In this document: positions 41,147 through 50,695 of the stretch, piece by piece
Numbering within the stretch: position 1 is the stretch's first letter
Layout of the letters: the number at the start of each line of letters is the position of its first letter
Assembly: GCF_000519185.1 (NCBI RefSeq)
Contig: NZ_JAFA01000014.1
Location: 142,537-206,536 of the forward strand
Origin: Paraburkholderia nodosa DSM 21604
GTDB taxonomy: Bacteria > Pseudomonadota > Gammaproteobacteria > Burkholderiales > Burkholderiaceae
Reading direction: 5' to 3'
DNA length: 64,000 nucleotides
Position numbers and translations under genes: made by a program
The notes under the pieces: model-generated
What the model saw: only the letters and a program-made list of their open reading frames with translations
What the model was told of the DNA's origin: nothing
Databases searched by the model: none

Positions 41147-41547
41147 ATTTGGCGCAATCGTAGTACGCCCGGCAGAGAAATACCAGCGTCTTTTCCTTGG
41201 GGTAAGTGCGGATACCCACCTTTCAATTCGCAAGCATTGCCTGCGTTGGCGGGCTTGAAACAGGGCAGGACTGGCAACCTGCATTTCCAGTCCAGGCAGA
41301 TAAAAGGCTTCTGGTCCCACGACGCCCGATCCAGCAAACGTGAATTGCACAACTTGCTGTGCCCGGAACAGGCTGATTGATATCTACAGACCTCGCGCGC
41401 CATGACCCCAGAACTCGACGTCGATTTGTCCGTGTAAATGGTAGGAGTCTTAACTAATGTGGCCCTGCCATCAGCGCGCATCGAATCTGTGGATGCTTTC
41501 AGATCCAGGCGCGCCGTTGACCTCGTGACAAGTATTCGAGTTCTAGC
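41147..41547. other. Intergenic region, no gene recognised
   Basis: Lower GC than its surroundings. No protein-like open frame and no repeat beyond the operator at its left edge. Confidence 0.5.
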
Positions 41548-42558
41548 CTAGCCGCCGCCCCTGACACGTTCCCAACCGTGCCTCACAGCCGTCTTGAAGC
41601 GCTCCCATCCGCTTTCCGGATATCGCGACTCCCAGTTCGCGCGCGCACTCGCTTCCACGCCCTGCCAGTCGGCCCCGCGAAACCGCTCGTCGCGTCCGAG
41701 CGTGGCGCCGTGTGAGTAGGCACGTCGATACTCGTCGTATGACGCACCCGTATTCGCATAATGTGCGTCGTAGTCCTTTCTAAATTCATTGTCGTACGGC
41801 TGTTGGTCGTCGTGCTGGCTGCCGAGTCCCGGGTCGCCCATGAAGCCCGTCCCCGATGGACGCTGGGCGTTTGATGCAGCGGCGTTGCCGTCGTGCGCTT
41901 GCGCGGTGTGCGCCTTGACGCCGGCATCAGGATTCGTGCGCGCGAACCCGGCTTCCGACGCACCCGCTGCGTGCGGCTGCTTTTCCACGCCAGCGGTCGC
42001 ACCGCGCCCTGCAGGGGTGCCCGTGGAAGGCGTCGGCCGCGCCGCCGATGCGGCCCGCGTGTCGCCTTGCCATCCGTGTGTGGCTTCGTGCGGCCTGGCG
42101 CGTTCGCCGGTCATGGCGCTGCCCGGATGCGCCGCAGGTTCCTGACCTTGCACCTTCGCAGAACCAGTACGCCACGCGTTGGCGCGCTCCTCGATGTCGG
42201 CAGCGCCCATGCGGAGCATCGTGTCAATCGCCTGATCGACTTGCGATTCAGAAACATCGGCGCTGATTACCGTGCCACCGCGACGGATGAATTCCCTGTA
42301 ATCCTCCGCATCCGCTGGATACGCTCCTTTCGTGAAGATGCGCGCGAACAACTGCTCCAGTCGATCGAAGACTTTCTTGTGGTGGTGCGTATCGATAGCG
42401 CCCTGTAAATAGACACGTGGCCCCTTTTCGCGGGGAGCATCAACCGATATCGAGTAGATGGCAATATCCGCTTGCGCTATCGCAGCCTCGCCCAGTGCGC
42501 GCTGCGCCGAACACGCATTCGTGTAGCTGTCGTACACGCCTAACACGGTTGGCCTCAT
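41548..42558 (-). CDS. YflT-like general stress protein with disordered middle
   Basis: 336 residues from MRPTVLGVYDSYTNACSAQR, with GAGGGGAAAG before the ATG. Residues 1-130 resemble the heat-induced YflT / general stress 17M domain (Tyr-rich start, ADIAIYSISVD, ISADVSESQVDQAIDTMLRM). Residues 140-250 are Ala/Gly/Thr/His-rich and likely disordered. The C-terminal ~80 residues contain DYDAHYANTGASYDEYRRAY and a Trp/Arg-rich end (WERFKTAVRHGWERVRG). Such proteins occur in Burkholderiaceae stress regions, but the function is unknown. A response regulator lies upstream on the same strand. Confidence 0.75.
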   Translation of the reverse strand: MRPTVLGVYDSYTNACSAQRALGEAAIAQADIAIYSISVDAPREKGPRVYLQGAIDTHHHKKVFDRLEQLFARIFTKGAYPADAEDYREFIRRGGTVISADVSESQVDQAIDTMLRMGAADIEERANAWRTGSAKVQGQEPAAHPGSAMTGERARPHEATHGWQGDTRAASAARPTPSTGTPAGRGATAGVEKQPHAAGASEAGFARTNPDAGVKAHTAQAHDGNAAASNAQRPSGTGFMGDPGLGSQHDDQQPYDNEFRKDYDAHYANTGASYDEYRRAYSHGATLGRDERFRGADWQGVEASARANWESRYPESGWERFKTAVRHGWERVRGGG

Positions 42559-42780
42559 GACTTTCCCCTCCGCAATTGGCGGGCGGCGTCCTCGCCGCCG
42601 TATCGGCGCGAGGCGCAATTCGCATGCCCATATCCGTCGCAATGGCCGCAGCGGCGATAAAGACCTGGCAATGAATCGAGCGCTTAAATCGCTGTCGTAT
42701 CCCCCGAACTGCGCGAAGGCCGGTACGTCCGCTATAGGCGCGTAACATAGTACGCTGATTGCCACGGCCCAAGCGCAAGA

Positions 42781-43398
42781 TCAGCATGGGGCGGAAGGAT
42801 CCGGGTCCACCGTGATCTGCTCAAAGCGCCTCAGCGTCGCAACGCTACAGACCATGATCTCGTACAAGTCGATTGCCAGCGCGGTCTCGACACCGCGCCG
42901 TTCAAGCCCGGATATCCGGCGCTCCTGGTCAGCCACCAGTTCGACGGCGTGCACAACGCGCTGATGCTGCCGATTCGCTATTGCCGACGTCGCGCCCACC
43001 CGGCACACGGCGTTATGCGCCAGTGGAAGCGCGCTTGCACTTCCCCACTTCTTGCGCCGTGGAAGGCTCGCAAGGGTGTCGAGAAGCACACCTGGGTCAA
43101 ACGGTTTATGGAGAAAACCTTCGACAGCAATACCTGCACCTGTGTCGTCTCCGGACATGAGGATGACTGAGACATCGCAAAACCGTGGGATAGCTCGCAA
43201 CATGGAAATTGCGTCTGGCCCTTCGAGAATGGGCATGTGCACGTCTGAGACAATCACCTCCGGCGTGGCAGCAAGGGCCGCCGAAACCGCTTCCAGGCCA
43301 TTCCCGGCGGTCGAGACTTCGTGCCCGGCGTCGTCCAGCAACGTCTGAAGCGCATCACGAAAGGCTGTATCGTCGTCAGCCAGCAGCACGCGGCTCAT
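42781..43398 (-). CDS. CheY-like response regulator with atypical C-terminus
   Basis: 205 residues. Residues 1-118 are a receiver domain: acidic pocket VLLADDDTAFRDAL, phospho-acceptor Asp in EVIVSDVHMPILEG, Thr/Ser switch in VILMSGDDTG and Lys in GFLHKPFDPG. Residues 119-205 contain no known DNA-binding domain. They include NRQHQRVVHAVELVADQERR and a helical tail, perhaps a coiled protein-interaction segment. No sensor kinase lies nearby. It starts at the ATG at 43398. Confidence 0.88.
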   Translation of the reverse strand: MSRVLLADDDTAFRDALQTLLDDAGHEVSTAGNGLEAVSAALAATPEVIVSDVHMPILEGPDAISMLRAIPRFCDVSVILMSGDDTGAGIAVEGFLHKPFDPGVLLDTLASLPRRKKWGSASALPLAHNAVCRVGATSAIANRQHQRVVHAVELVADQERRISGLERRGVETALAIDLYEIMVCSVATLRRFEQITVDPDPSAPC

Positions 43399-43853
43399 CG
43401 CTATTTCCCATACAGTTGGCTATTTCGGCGCATCGGCCGTTCCCACTGACAAAATGCCAGCAACTGATTTCGGAAACCACGGAGCGGTCGTGCCCCGAAT
43501 CGCCTCATTGCGCCGGTAATGCGTCGCCTGACTGGCTAAACGGTGCCAGGAATCTCGCGAGGTTGGCTGCACGGCGTCACTGCCAAATTTATTATTAGGA
43601 ATGCAAATAAACAAGATATACAGAACCGCTTGCTCCGTTATCCTGTTGCATAGCCCGCTTCCCCGTAAATGCCTGCTCTCCCCGCGCCACTTCCCGCCGC
43701 TCACGCCAGGAAACGCACCTTTCAAGTACGCTACATCCATCTGTAATGTTTGGTAATAATCCGCGCATACAATCGTGTCCGTGACAGCTGTCCCGTCGAC
43801 GGCCATAACGAAAGGTGCTGACCAGATAGTCGCGCGCCGGGAGCAGAGGTTAC
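43399..43853. other. Intergenic divide between response regulator and glycosyltransferase genes
   Basis: 455 bp carrying the divergent promoters. It is AT-richer around 43580-43640. No protein-like frame or clear RNA gene was found. Confidence 0.5.
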
Positions 43854-45908
43854 ATGCAGGAGAGCAAGGATGAAGCCGGCGTCGCGGAAGTTGGCATCGA
43901 ACAGGTTTCCGTCTCCGATGGCGTGGCGCAGTTCGACGTGCCGCACCTTTGGGATCTGACCACGGGCAGCCAGCCGGCGGCGCCCGTCATTCCGTTGCCC
44001 CCGGAATTACCGGGTACCCGCAAAGGCTTGCGGGCATTGGCGACTTCACGATTATTCCTCGGGTTGCTTGCGCTCGCGCTCGTTTGCGCGTGGCTCTTGC
44101 CCGGCACGCTTGGCCACGATCCGTGGAAGCAGGACGAAACCTACACCTTCGGCATCATTGAACACATGCTCGACACGGGCGATCTGGTCGTCCCGACCAA
44201 CGCCGGTCAGCCCTTCATGGAAAAGCCGCCCATCTACGATTGGGTGGCAGCCTCACTCGCCTGGATGTTCGGCCGGTTTCTCCCGCTGCACGACGCGGCC
44301 CGTCTCGCGAGCGTCGTATTCGCAGCGCTCACGCTTGCCTGCACGGCACGTCTCGCCCGGCGCGCTACCGGCGCCGTCCGCTGGACCGACCTGCGCGTGC
44401 CCGGAATGCTCGCGCTCTTCGCCAGCACGCTGGTGGTCGTCAAGCATATCCACGACATGATGACGGACGTCGCGCTGATGGCCGGCGCTGCGCTGGCATT
44501 CTGCGCGCTTTACGATCTTGTCTGCGCTCACTTGCTGATGGGCGGCGGATTGCATCGTTATCCTGATGGAGACTGCAACGCTGCACCCGAATGGCCAGAT
44601 TCCACAGCTTCACAGCAAGCGACCAGTGATTGCCAGGACACCCGCATGCAAGGCCCCGCTGCCCGGCATGCCGCGGCACTGTTCGGCGTTGGCGTCGGCA
44701 TCGCCTTTCTGGCAAAGGGCCTGTTCGTGCCGCTGGTGTTCGGTGCGACCACCTGCGCCGCGATGCTGCTTTACCCTGCGTGCCGTAGCGCCCGTTTTGC
44801 GCGCTCACTGGCACGCTCGGCGCTGTACTTCGCTCCGTTCGCGCTGATCTGGCCGCTTTGCCTTTATCTGCGCTCCGAAACGCTGTTCAGGATCTGGCTG
44901 TGGGACAACAACATCGGCCGCTTCTTCGGCTTTTCGGTAGCGGAACTTGGCTCGGAAAACGTCGGGCACCTGTTTGTGCTGCGCACGGCGTTGACAGTCG
45001 GCTTTCCGGTCGTCCCGCTCGCCCTCGTGGCGCTTGCGGGCGGCGCATGGCGACGTCTACGCGAGCCGGAAGTTGCGCTGCCTGTGCTGTTTTCCGGGAT
45101 CGGCTTCGCGGTACTGCAGGCATCGGCGACAGTGCGAGAACTCTACATCTTGCCGTTCATCGCCCCGCTCTCCCTGCTGGCCATGCAGGGAGTCCGCTAT
45201 CTGCCGCAGCGGGTGCACCTCGCGTGGGACATGACGAGCCGTATCGTGTTCGGCTCGTTCGTGGTGCTTGCATGGGCGGTATGGTGGACGATGACGGCCT
45301 CCCCCGACACCCATGGTGTCCTGCATTTGCTTGGCCGTTGGCTACCGCTCGAATGGGTGATGCCAATTCAGCCGAAGCTGATCATCGCGGCGCTCGCCCT
45401 CACGCTCGGGTGGGTATTGCTGCTGCCCCTGCTCAGGTCAGCGGGCAATTGGCGCGGCGCATTCAGCTGGTGCCTGGGCGCCATCGTCGCATGGGGGCTC
45501 GTCGGCACGCTGCTGCTCCCCTGGCTCGACGTCGCGAAGAGCTATCGCGCACCGTTCGAGGATCTGCGTGCCAAACTGAACAGCACCTGGAAAGCCGGCG
45601 ACTGCATGGCGAGCAGCGGGCTGGGCGAATCCGAGGCGCCCATGCTCTACTACTTCGCGGGTGTCATGCACGTGCCCACCACGGACACTCAGGCCACCTC
45701 CTGCACCTGGCTTATCGAACAGGGTCGACCTACGCAGGCACAGGTGCCCGCCGGAGGCTGGCGACTGTACTGGGAAGGCAGCCGTCCGGGCGACAACGAC
45801 GAGGTGCTGCGCGTCTACGTGCGCATGGCGACAACGACGGCTCCGGATCGACTTCAGCCGACCGCATTTCGCGGAAGCGATCGCTCCAGTCGCCGAAGCC
45901 TCGATTGA
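43854..45908 (+). CDS. ArnT-like (PMT/GT83 family) membrane glycosyltransferase
   Basis: 684 residues with about 11-12 membrane helices. The first periplasmic loop carries the family signature LGHDPWKQDETYTFGIIEHM, where the Asp/Glu pair is the catalytic site of C-type glycosyltransferases. It is followed by NAGQPFMEKPPIYDWVAASL. ArnT moves 4-amino-arabinose from undecaprenyl phosphate to lipid A. This member has a ~50-residue soluble N-terminal extension and no arn genes nearby, so the donor and acceptor are unknown. The upstream ribosome site is weak. Confidence 0.88.
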   Translation: MQESKDEAGVAEVGIEQVSVSDGVAQFDVPHLWDLTTGSQPAAPVIPLPPELPGTRKGLRALATSRLFLGLLALALVCAWLLPGTLGHDPWKQDETYTFGIIEHMLDTGDLVVPTNAGQPFMEKPPIYDWVAASLAWMFGRFLPLHDAARLASVVFAALTLACTARLARRATGAVRWTDLRVPGMLALFASTLVVVKHIHDMMTDVALMAGAALAFCALYDLVCAHLLMGGGLHRYPDGDCNAAPEWPDSTASQQATSDCQDTRMQGPAARHAAALFGVGVGIAFLAKGLFVPLVFGATTCAAMLLYPACRSARFARSLARSALYFAPFALIWPLCLYLRSETLFRIWLWDNNIGRFFGFSVAELGSENVGHLFVLRTALTVGFPVVPLALVALAGGAWRRLREPEVALPVLFSGIGFAVLQASATVRELYILPFIAPLSLLAMQGVRYLPQRVHLAWDMTSRIVFGSFVVLAWAVWWTMTASPDTHGVLHLLGRWLPLEWVMPIQPKLIIAALALTLGWVLLLPLLRSAGNWRGAFSWCLGAIVAWGLVGTLLLPWLDVAKSYRAPFEDLRAKLNSTWKAGDCMASSGLGESEAPMLYYFAGVMHVPTTDTQATSCTWLIEQGRPTQAQVPAGGWRLYWEGSRPGDNDEVLRVYVRMATTTAPDRLQPTAFRGSDRSSRRSLD

Positions 45909-45925
45909 CTTGATACGCGCTCTAA

Positions 45926-46290
45926 TCAAAGGTTGAATTGCCCGGCGAGCGCGTCGACTACGACACGGACCCGCGCCGTGCGCGCGAGGTCCGCGTGCAA
46001 TACCATCCACGCCTATACGGCGAGTGCCTTCGCCGGGTCGGCCAGATCCGTACAAGCTCCGCATATCGCTGCGCCATATATGTGGGCAACTCACCCAGTG
46101 GGAGACCGGCCCGCACGAACGCCCCGAGCATCAGGCTGGAATCCAGCTCCGCGACGACACGTCCCTGCGCTCTCGACTCACCGACGAGCGTTTCCTGCTG
46201 ACGCTTCGTGACGCCGGGCAGGTAGACCGCAAGGTCGTGTCCTGCAAATTCGCCGCCAGGCTTAGGCTCGCCCCGCCGCGCGACATAGCT
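45926..46290 (-). pseudogene. LysR regulator remnant (C-terminal half, frameshifted)
   Basis: Read leftward: SYVARRGEPKPGGEF, GHDLAVYLPGVTKRQQETL, RVVAELDSSLMLGAFVRAGL, then LPTYMAQRYAELVRIWPTRR, which is the effector domain of a LysR protein. A frameshift follows, and the natural end VLHADLARTARVRVVVDALA continues in another frame to a stop at 45926. The DNA-binding half is missing. The break lies at about 46290, exactly where the divergent MFS remnant begins. Confidence 0.75.
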
Positions 46291-46295
46291 GCGCG

Positions 46296-47219
46296 ATGCG
46301 TGCCGCCGGCGCCGCAGCGGGCCTCGTTATCGGTCGAGCGTGCATCGCCGACACGTGCAGCAAGCAGGCGTCCGCCAAGGTCTACGCCGTCGTCTATCCG
46401 CTGGTATCGTTGTCGCCGGCGCTGGCTCCGGCGGTCAGCGGCTATCTGGCATCGGCGTTCGGCTGGTACGCCGACTTTCTCTTCGTCGCGGGATTCGCAC
46501 TCATAGCGCTGCTGACGGCGATCATGCTGCTGCCGGAGACGCTCCCGCCGCACGACAGGAAGCACCGTGCGCCACTCGCGGGCTTTGCGCAGGTGCTCCG
46601 CGACGGTACCTTTCGACGCTATACCGTCATCGTCTGCGCAATCTATTGCGCCTGGTTCGTCTACCTGACGCAGTCGCCTTTCGTATTCGCAGGCCTCGGT
46701 TTGCGCGAGGCGCAGAGCGGCTGGCTGTATCTGCCCCTGACCGCAAGCATCATCGCGGCAAATTTGCTGGCCCGGCGATGGCTTGATCGCTGGACATATG
46801 ACCGGATCGTCACCGCCGGCGTCGCGTGTTTCGTACTGGGCGGACTGGCGTTCGCCACCGTCGCGACGCGCGGCGTCACTAGCGTCGCGGCAGTGATCCT
46901 CCCGATGTGCCTGGTCAGCCTCGCAAATGGCTCGTCGCTTTCACTTGCCGTATCGGGTGCCGTCACGGGCACGCACGGACATGCTGCGACCGCTTCTGGG
47001 CTAGTCAGGTTCTTTCAGGTCAGCAGTTCCGCATTGGTGGCCTCATTGATCAGTGCAGCATGCGGCCCGGGGTTAGCCGTGCTGGCATCTTCGATTTTGC
47101 TTTTCGCGCTGCTCGCGGTGGCGGCGTGCATCTCGCCGCGGCTGGGGGCGAGTGTATCGAGTGAGATTCGGGCGAGTAGAGTCGCATGCCTCCCTGAGCG
47201 CGGTAGGCGGACATACTGA
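46296..47219 (+). pseudogene. MFS drug-efflux transporter remnant (Bcr/CflA type), 5' truncated
   Basis: About 307 codons starting abruptly at AAGAAAGLVIGRACIADTC, which corresponds to the fourth helix region of Bcr/CflA transporters, then YPLVSLSPALAPAVSGYLAS and on to the normal C-terminal helices. The first ~100 residues and the start signals are missing, as in a deletion that also removed the N-terminal half of the divergent LysR gene. An ATG at 46296 happens to be in frame but lacks a ribosome site. Confidence 0.75.
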
Positions 47220-47372
47220 CTGCACGCTTGCTCTCAATATCGATGTCGTTGCGGATCGTCGCGCCAACCGTCATCGGCCTGAACACAGACACTCGCCGCA
47301 AAGCCCCTGCATGATCAACCGTGCCGGCGTGACAGCGCGTCACTTTGGTGGCTTCGACAGCCTCCTGAAAGC

Positions 47373-47816
47373 TCACGTCGGCCAGGTCCTGCCTGGACGA
47401 TAACCATCGGCAACTTCCTTCACGTTCAGGCCGAGCGCCTGGGCGACCTCCTTCTTCGTGGCGAACCGGGCGGTAACGTGAAATTTCGTGGTGCTCTGGC
47501 GCATTCGCCCGATACCATAGGCACCCTTCTCGTTTTCCTTGATGATGATGTCCGCGGGATGAGCCGCCTCCCCACGGAAGTCTGCCGACTCAAAATCGAT
47601 ATGCTGACGATTTTTGATGTTGGTTTCGGCAGTTCCGTCGAGATCGTAGGCCACTAACCAGGCATTACCAGAAATTGCCTGCCCTGGCCGATAGGATTGT
47701 TCAAGGTCAAACACCCACAGCGCTGACCCGTTATGCGACATGAGCTTTTCCTCCACCGCGGTGGATGCGTGCTGCTTGGGAATCCAGCGAAACAAGCTCC
47801 ACATTTTTGCCGCCAT
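47373..47816 (-). CDS. Hypothetical protein
   Basis: 147 residues from MAAKMWSLFRWIPKQHASTA, with GGAG 6 bp before the ATG, a clear choice over the GTG four codons earlier. It contains a domain with SHNGSALWVFDLEQSYRPGQ, AISGNAWLVAYDLDGTAETN and KFHVTARFATKKEVAQALGL. It is soluble, with no signal peptide and no Cys. I do not recognise the family. It is convergent with the MFS remnant. Confidence 0.65.
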   Translation of the reverse strand: MAAKMWSLFRWIPKQHASTAVEEKLMSHNGSALWVFDLEQSYRPGQAISGNAWLVAYDLDGTAETNIKNRQHIDFESADFRGEAAHPADIIIKENEKGAYGIGRMRQSTTKFHVTARFATKKEVAQALGLNVKEVADGYRPGRTWPT

Positions 47817-48170
47817 GAAAGTCTCCACGAGTTGTCGGACTCAAAGCCTCTGTCGCGACCGGGTATCAGGTGCTTATTACAACAGTTCGCTAGCCGGTTT
47901 ATTCCGTGCCTCATGCGGCGGCTCATAGCCGGATGGCATTCGGCGGGTATCCCGCGCTCAGTTCGGTCGACTGCACAGTCGGGTCGTAGAACAGCCTGTC
48001 TCGCGCGAGCGTGCGTTCGCCCGCAGCGAACCTCGCACGAATTGCTGTGGTTTACGTTTACGCTCAGATGAGAGTTAGCGAAATGGCGTGATCTCAGTCG
48101 AACGGTCGGCGGCGCGAAGCGCTCGCGGGCGAAGCACCATCGAGCACCGCTCCGCTGAAGCGAGACGTAT
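47817..48170. other. Intergenic region, nothing recognised
   Basis: Upstream flank of the hypothetical gene and 3' flank of a LysR gene. Short frames only, none protein-like. Confidence 0.5.
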
Positions 48171-49121
48171 TCAAGTGTGCGGCCTAACCCTTTGTCGCTT
48201 CCGGTCATCCGTTTCAGTGACCAGGTGCTTGCCAAAATTGGCGCGCACAAAATCCACGAAAACGCGCACCTTTGGCGTCATTTTCCGATTGCTGGGCCAC
48301 ACCACGTGAATAGTGTTGGAGTCCGCCACATAGGTGTCCAGCACGGTTTTCAGGCGTCCACCAGCGACGGCATTCTTGACAGAGAAGTCAGGCACGCATG
48401 CGATCCCGCGCCCCGCCAGAGCTAAATAAAGCATGACGTCCAGGCTGTTGCACACCATCGTCAAAGGCAGCGACGAGCCTGCTGCCGTGAATGTTGAATG
48501 CCGCAGCGGCCATTGATACAGTTTTCCAGTAGGTGTCCAGCGATAGTGCAGACATGCGTGATTCAAAAGGTCATCCGGCTTCGTGGGAGTCCCCATTCGT
48601 TCCAGATACGCTGGTGCGGCCACCAGACAGGCGCGCCAGGGACCCAGCGGGCGAGACACCAGGCGCGAATCTCGAAGCGTGCTCCCACGAATGACTACGT
48701 CGAACCCTTCATCGATTACATCGACCAGTCGATCAGTGAAATCAAGATCGAGTTCAATCTCGGGATGGCGCTCCATGAACGCTGAAAGCACGGGCAGTGG
48801 CAGCCCCGCCGAAAGTGCCAGTCCCACCCTTAGCCTCCCTCGCGGGTGTTGTGCCATTGCGCTGAGCTCATCTTCCGCAGCCTGAACCTCCCCGAAGATT
48901 CGTCTGCACCTTTCCAGGAATACCTCGCCTTCGGTCGTAAGGCGGAGGCTCCTCGTGCTGCGTTGAAACAGCCGCACGCCAACGCGCTCTTCAAGTCGGG
49001 AAATGCTTTTGCTGATGGCTGATGGTGAGACCCCGAGACTTCGCCCCGCTGCGGCAAAGCTCCGGGTCTGCGCGGTCTGGACAAAGACCTCTAGCCCTCC
49101 CAGGGCACTCAAACTCTCCAC
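48171..49121 (-). CDS. LysR family transcriptional regulator
   Basis: 316 residues from a GTG with GGGAG 6-7 bp upstream. The HTH is VFVQTAQTRSFAAAGRSLGV, then SPSAISKSISRLEERVGVRL. The effector domain carries RLRVGLALSAGLPLPVLSAF and LYLALAGRGIACVPDFSV, the CrgA-like subgroup that often controls a divergent reductase or small enzyme. Here the divergent gene encodes an NTF2-fold protein, with a perfect short palindrome between them. Confidence 0.93.
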   Translation of the reverse strand: MESLSALGGLEVFVQTAQTRSFAAAGRSLGVSPSAISKSISRLEERVGVRLFQRSTRSLRLTTEGEVFLERCRRIFGEVQAAEDELSAMAQHPRGRLRVGLALSAGLPLPVLSAFMERHPEIELDLDFTDRLVDVIDEGFDVVIRGSTLRDSRLVSRPLGPWRACLVAAPAYLERMGTPTKPDDLLNHACLHYRWTPTGKLYQWPLRHSTFTAAGSSLPLTMVCNSLDVMLYLALAGRGIACVPDFSVKNAVAGGRLKTVLDTYVADSNTIHVVWPSNRKMTPKVRVFVDFVRANFGKHLVTETDDRKRQRVRPHT

Positions 49122-49146
49122 GATGGACTCCCAGATGTTGCACTAG

Positions 49147-49160
49147 TGACATTTTTGTCA
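49147..49160. promoter_or_regulatory. LysR-type operator
   Basis: TGACA-TTTT-TGTCA, a perfect palindrome 25 bp upstream of the LysR start, in the divergent promoter region. Confidence 0.55.
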
Positions 49161-49364
49161 TGGTTGATGTGAACGCTACCCCCGTTAGTGACGCTGAGTC
49201 AATCGCATTACTATGGATTCAAGAGGCGGTTTGCCCCCCGTAGGAGGTATCGGCCGCGCTTTTTCAAATGCTGGCGCATCTGTGTGGAGTAAGCGAACGC
49301 CACAGGCACCAGAGTTTCGGCAACCGAACGCGCTTCGCGCCGGTTCTATCAGGAGAGAATCTTT

Positions 49365-49781
49365 ATGGCCACCACTGAACATCTCGACGCTTACCTCAAA
49401 GCCATGGGCAGACGCGACGTCGAAGGGACCAAGGTCCATCTGGCAGATAGCGTCGTCCTGCGCAGCCCAATCGCTCCCGCTCCCTTCGAAGGGAGGGAAA
49501 GTGTGGTGAAAGTGCTCACCCAGCTTCTTGGCGTTGTGGACGCCTTCGAGCCGAAGCTTCTCCTGCGCGACGGGGCTGACTTTGTTGCCGTTTTCACGAT
49601 CAGACTCGGTGACAAAGTGATCGACGGCATGGATCACATGCATCTAAACGATGCGGGCCTCGTCGATAGCATGACCGTGGCATGGCGCCCGCTTCCAGCA
49701 GTGGTTGCAGTCCAGCAGAAGCTTGCGCCGAAATTGGGCGGTAAGGCGATGATGCTGGTTCCCGTGGATCAATCTCCTTGA
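49365..49781 (+). CDS. NTF2-fold (SnoaL-like) protein
   Basis: 138 residues, no signal peptide. NTF2-like pattern: LDAYLKAMGRRDVEGTKVHL, ADSVVLRSPI, PFEGRESVVKVLTQLL and VIDGMDHMHLNDAGLVDSMT. Small SnoaL-like proteins act as ketosteroid isomerase-type enzymes or ligand binders. AGGAG lies 9-10 bp before the ATG. It is divergent from the LysR gene, which probably regulates it. Confidence 0.85.
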   Translation: MATTEHLDAYLKAMGRRDVEGTKVHLADSVVLRSPIAPAPFEGRESVVKVLTQLLGVVDAFEPKLLLRDGADFVAVFTIRLGDKVIDGMDHMHLNDAGLVDSMTVAWRPLPAVVAVQQKLAPKLGGKAMMLVPVDQSP

Positions 49782-50695
49782 ATCATTGGCGATTGAGGTC
49801 AGCGGAGTGCTAGTTTCCTGTTGCCCTGCCAGGGTGATACCACGACTCCTCGTCGATGTTCGCTAGCTCCTTTTTCGCCACCCCTAAGTGACCGAAGCGC
49901 CCATCGGTGCAGTTGAGGCGGGGCGAACAGCGCGGCTGGCGTTGTCGCCAAAAAGCGTACGACGATTGCAACGACGGATTGAAGGCCTTGCTGAAGAAAA
50001 AGTTCGGCGTATCAAGAGAAGCGGCCGTCGACTTCCGGCTGAACCATAATTTGCACGCGTTGAACAGCATGGCCGCCTCCCTGTTTTGCACATCGCCTGG
50101 GTGGTCAGCTTCTAGCGCAAACATCCGCAGCCGTTCATTCGCCGCTCGGCGGTCGAAGCTCCGACCCAGCCATGTAGGCCATTCGTCGAGCTCAACGTGT
50201 AGTTCGGTCACTTCTATCCAGCGATCGATTGTCTTCGGGAATGAGCCTTATGAAGGATCTGGGGAATATCATTCCCGCAGGCAGCCATTACTCTATTTCT
50301 GTCATTCATCAGCGGACGGAAGTTTCCAGCTTGCGCTTGGGTCGACGCCAGCTGACGATCTCCGATCCTGCAGGGTAGCGCGCTAATGGCCCGTTTGACT
50401 TTTACCTTGAGTCAATCCGATGCGATCAGGAATCCAAATGATTTCCTTCATTTTTACGGGTCGTAGCGTGAAACGCTGAAGCATTTATGGAATTCCAGAA
50501 AAAGACTCGACTAGCTTCAACACAATACGGTGCCAGATAGACAGGGACAGTAACCATCGTCCTGATCGCGGCAAATCCGGAATAGATTGTCCAATCTGAC
50601 TGTTCTCCGTTAGAGACCCGCTATGTACGAGGTCTCATGGCAAGGATGCACACGTGCATAGAGTCACGGAAGCGATATTTTTTAGGAGCGCGAAT
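49782..50695. other. Long intergenic stretch with one doubtful open frame
   Basis: The only long frame with some protein character is on the minus strand (49810-50211, GTG start, MTELHVELDEWPTWLGRSFD). It has no clear ribosome site and no family I recognise, and frames on the other strand overlap it. The stretch is less GC-rich than its flanks and is probably decayed DNA. The last 100 bp are the promoter of the SDR gene. Confidence 0.5.

Noticed and set aside
49810..50211. A 133-codon minus-strand frame as a gene
   Set aside because: No ribosome site, no recognised family and competing frames on the other strand; kept only as a note in the intergenic entry.
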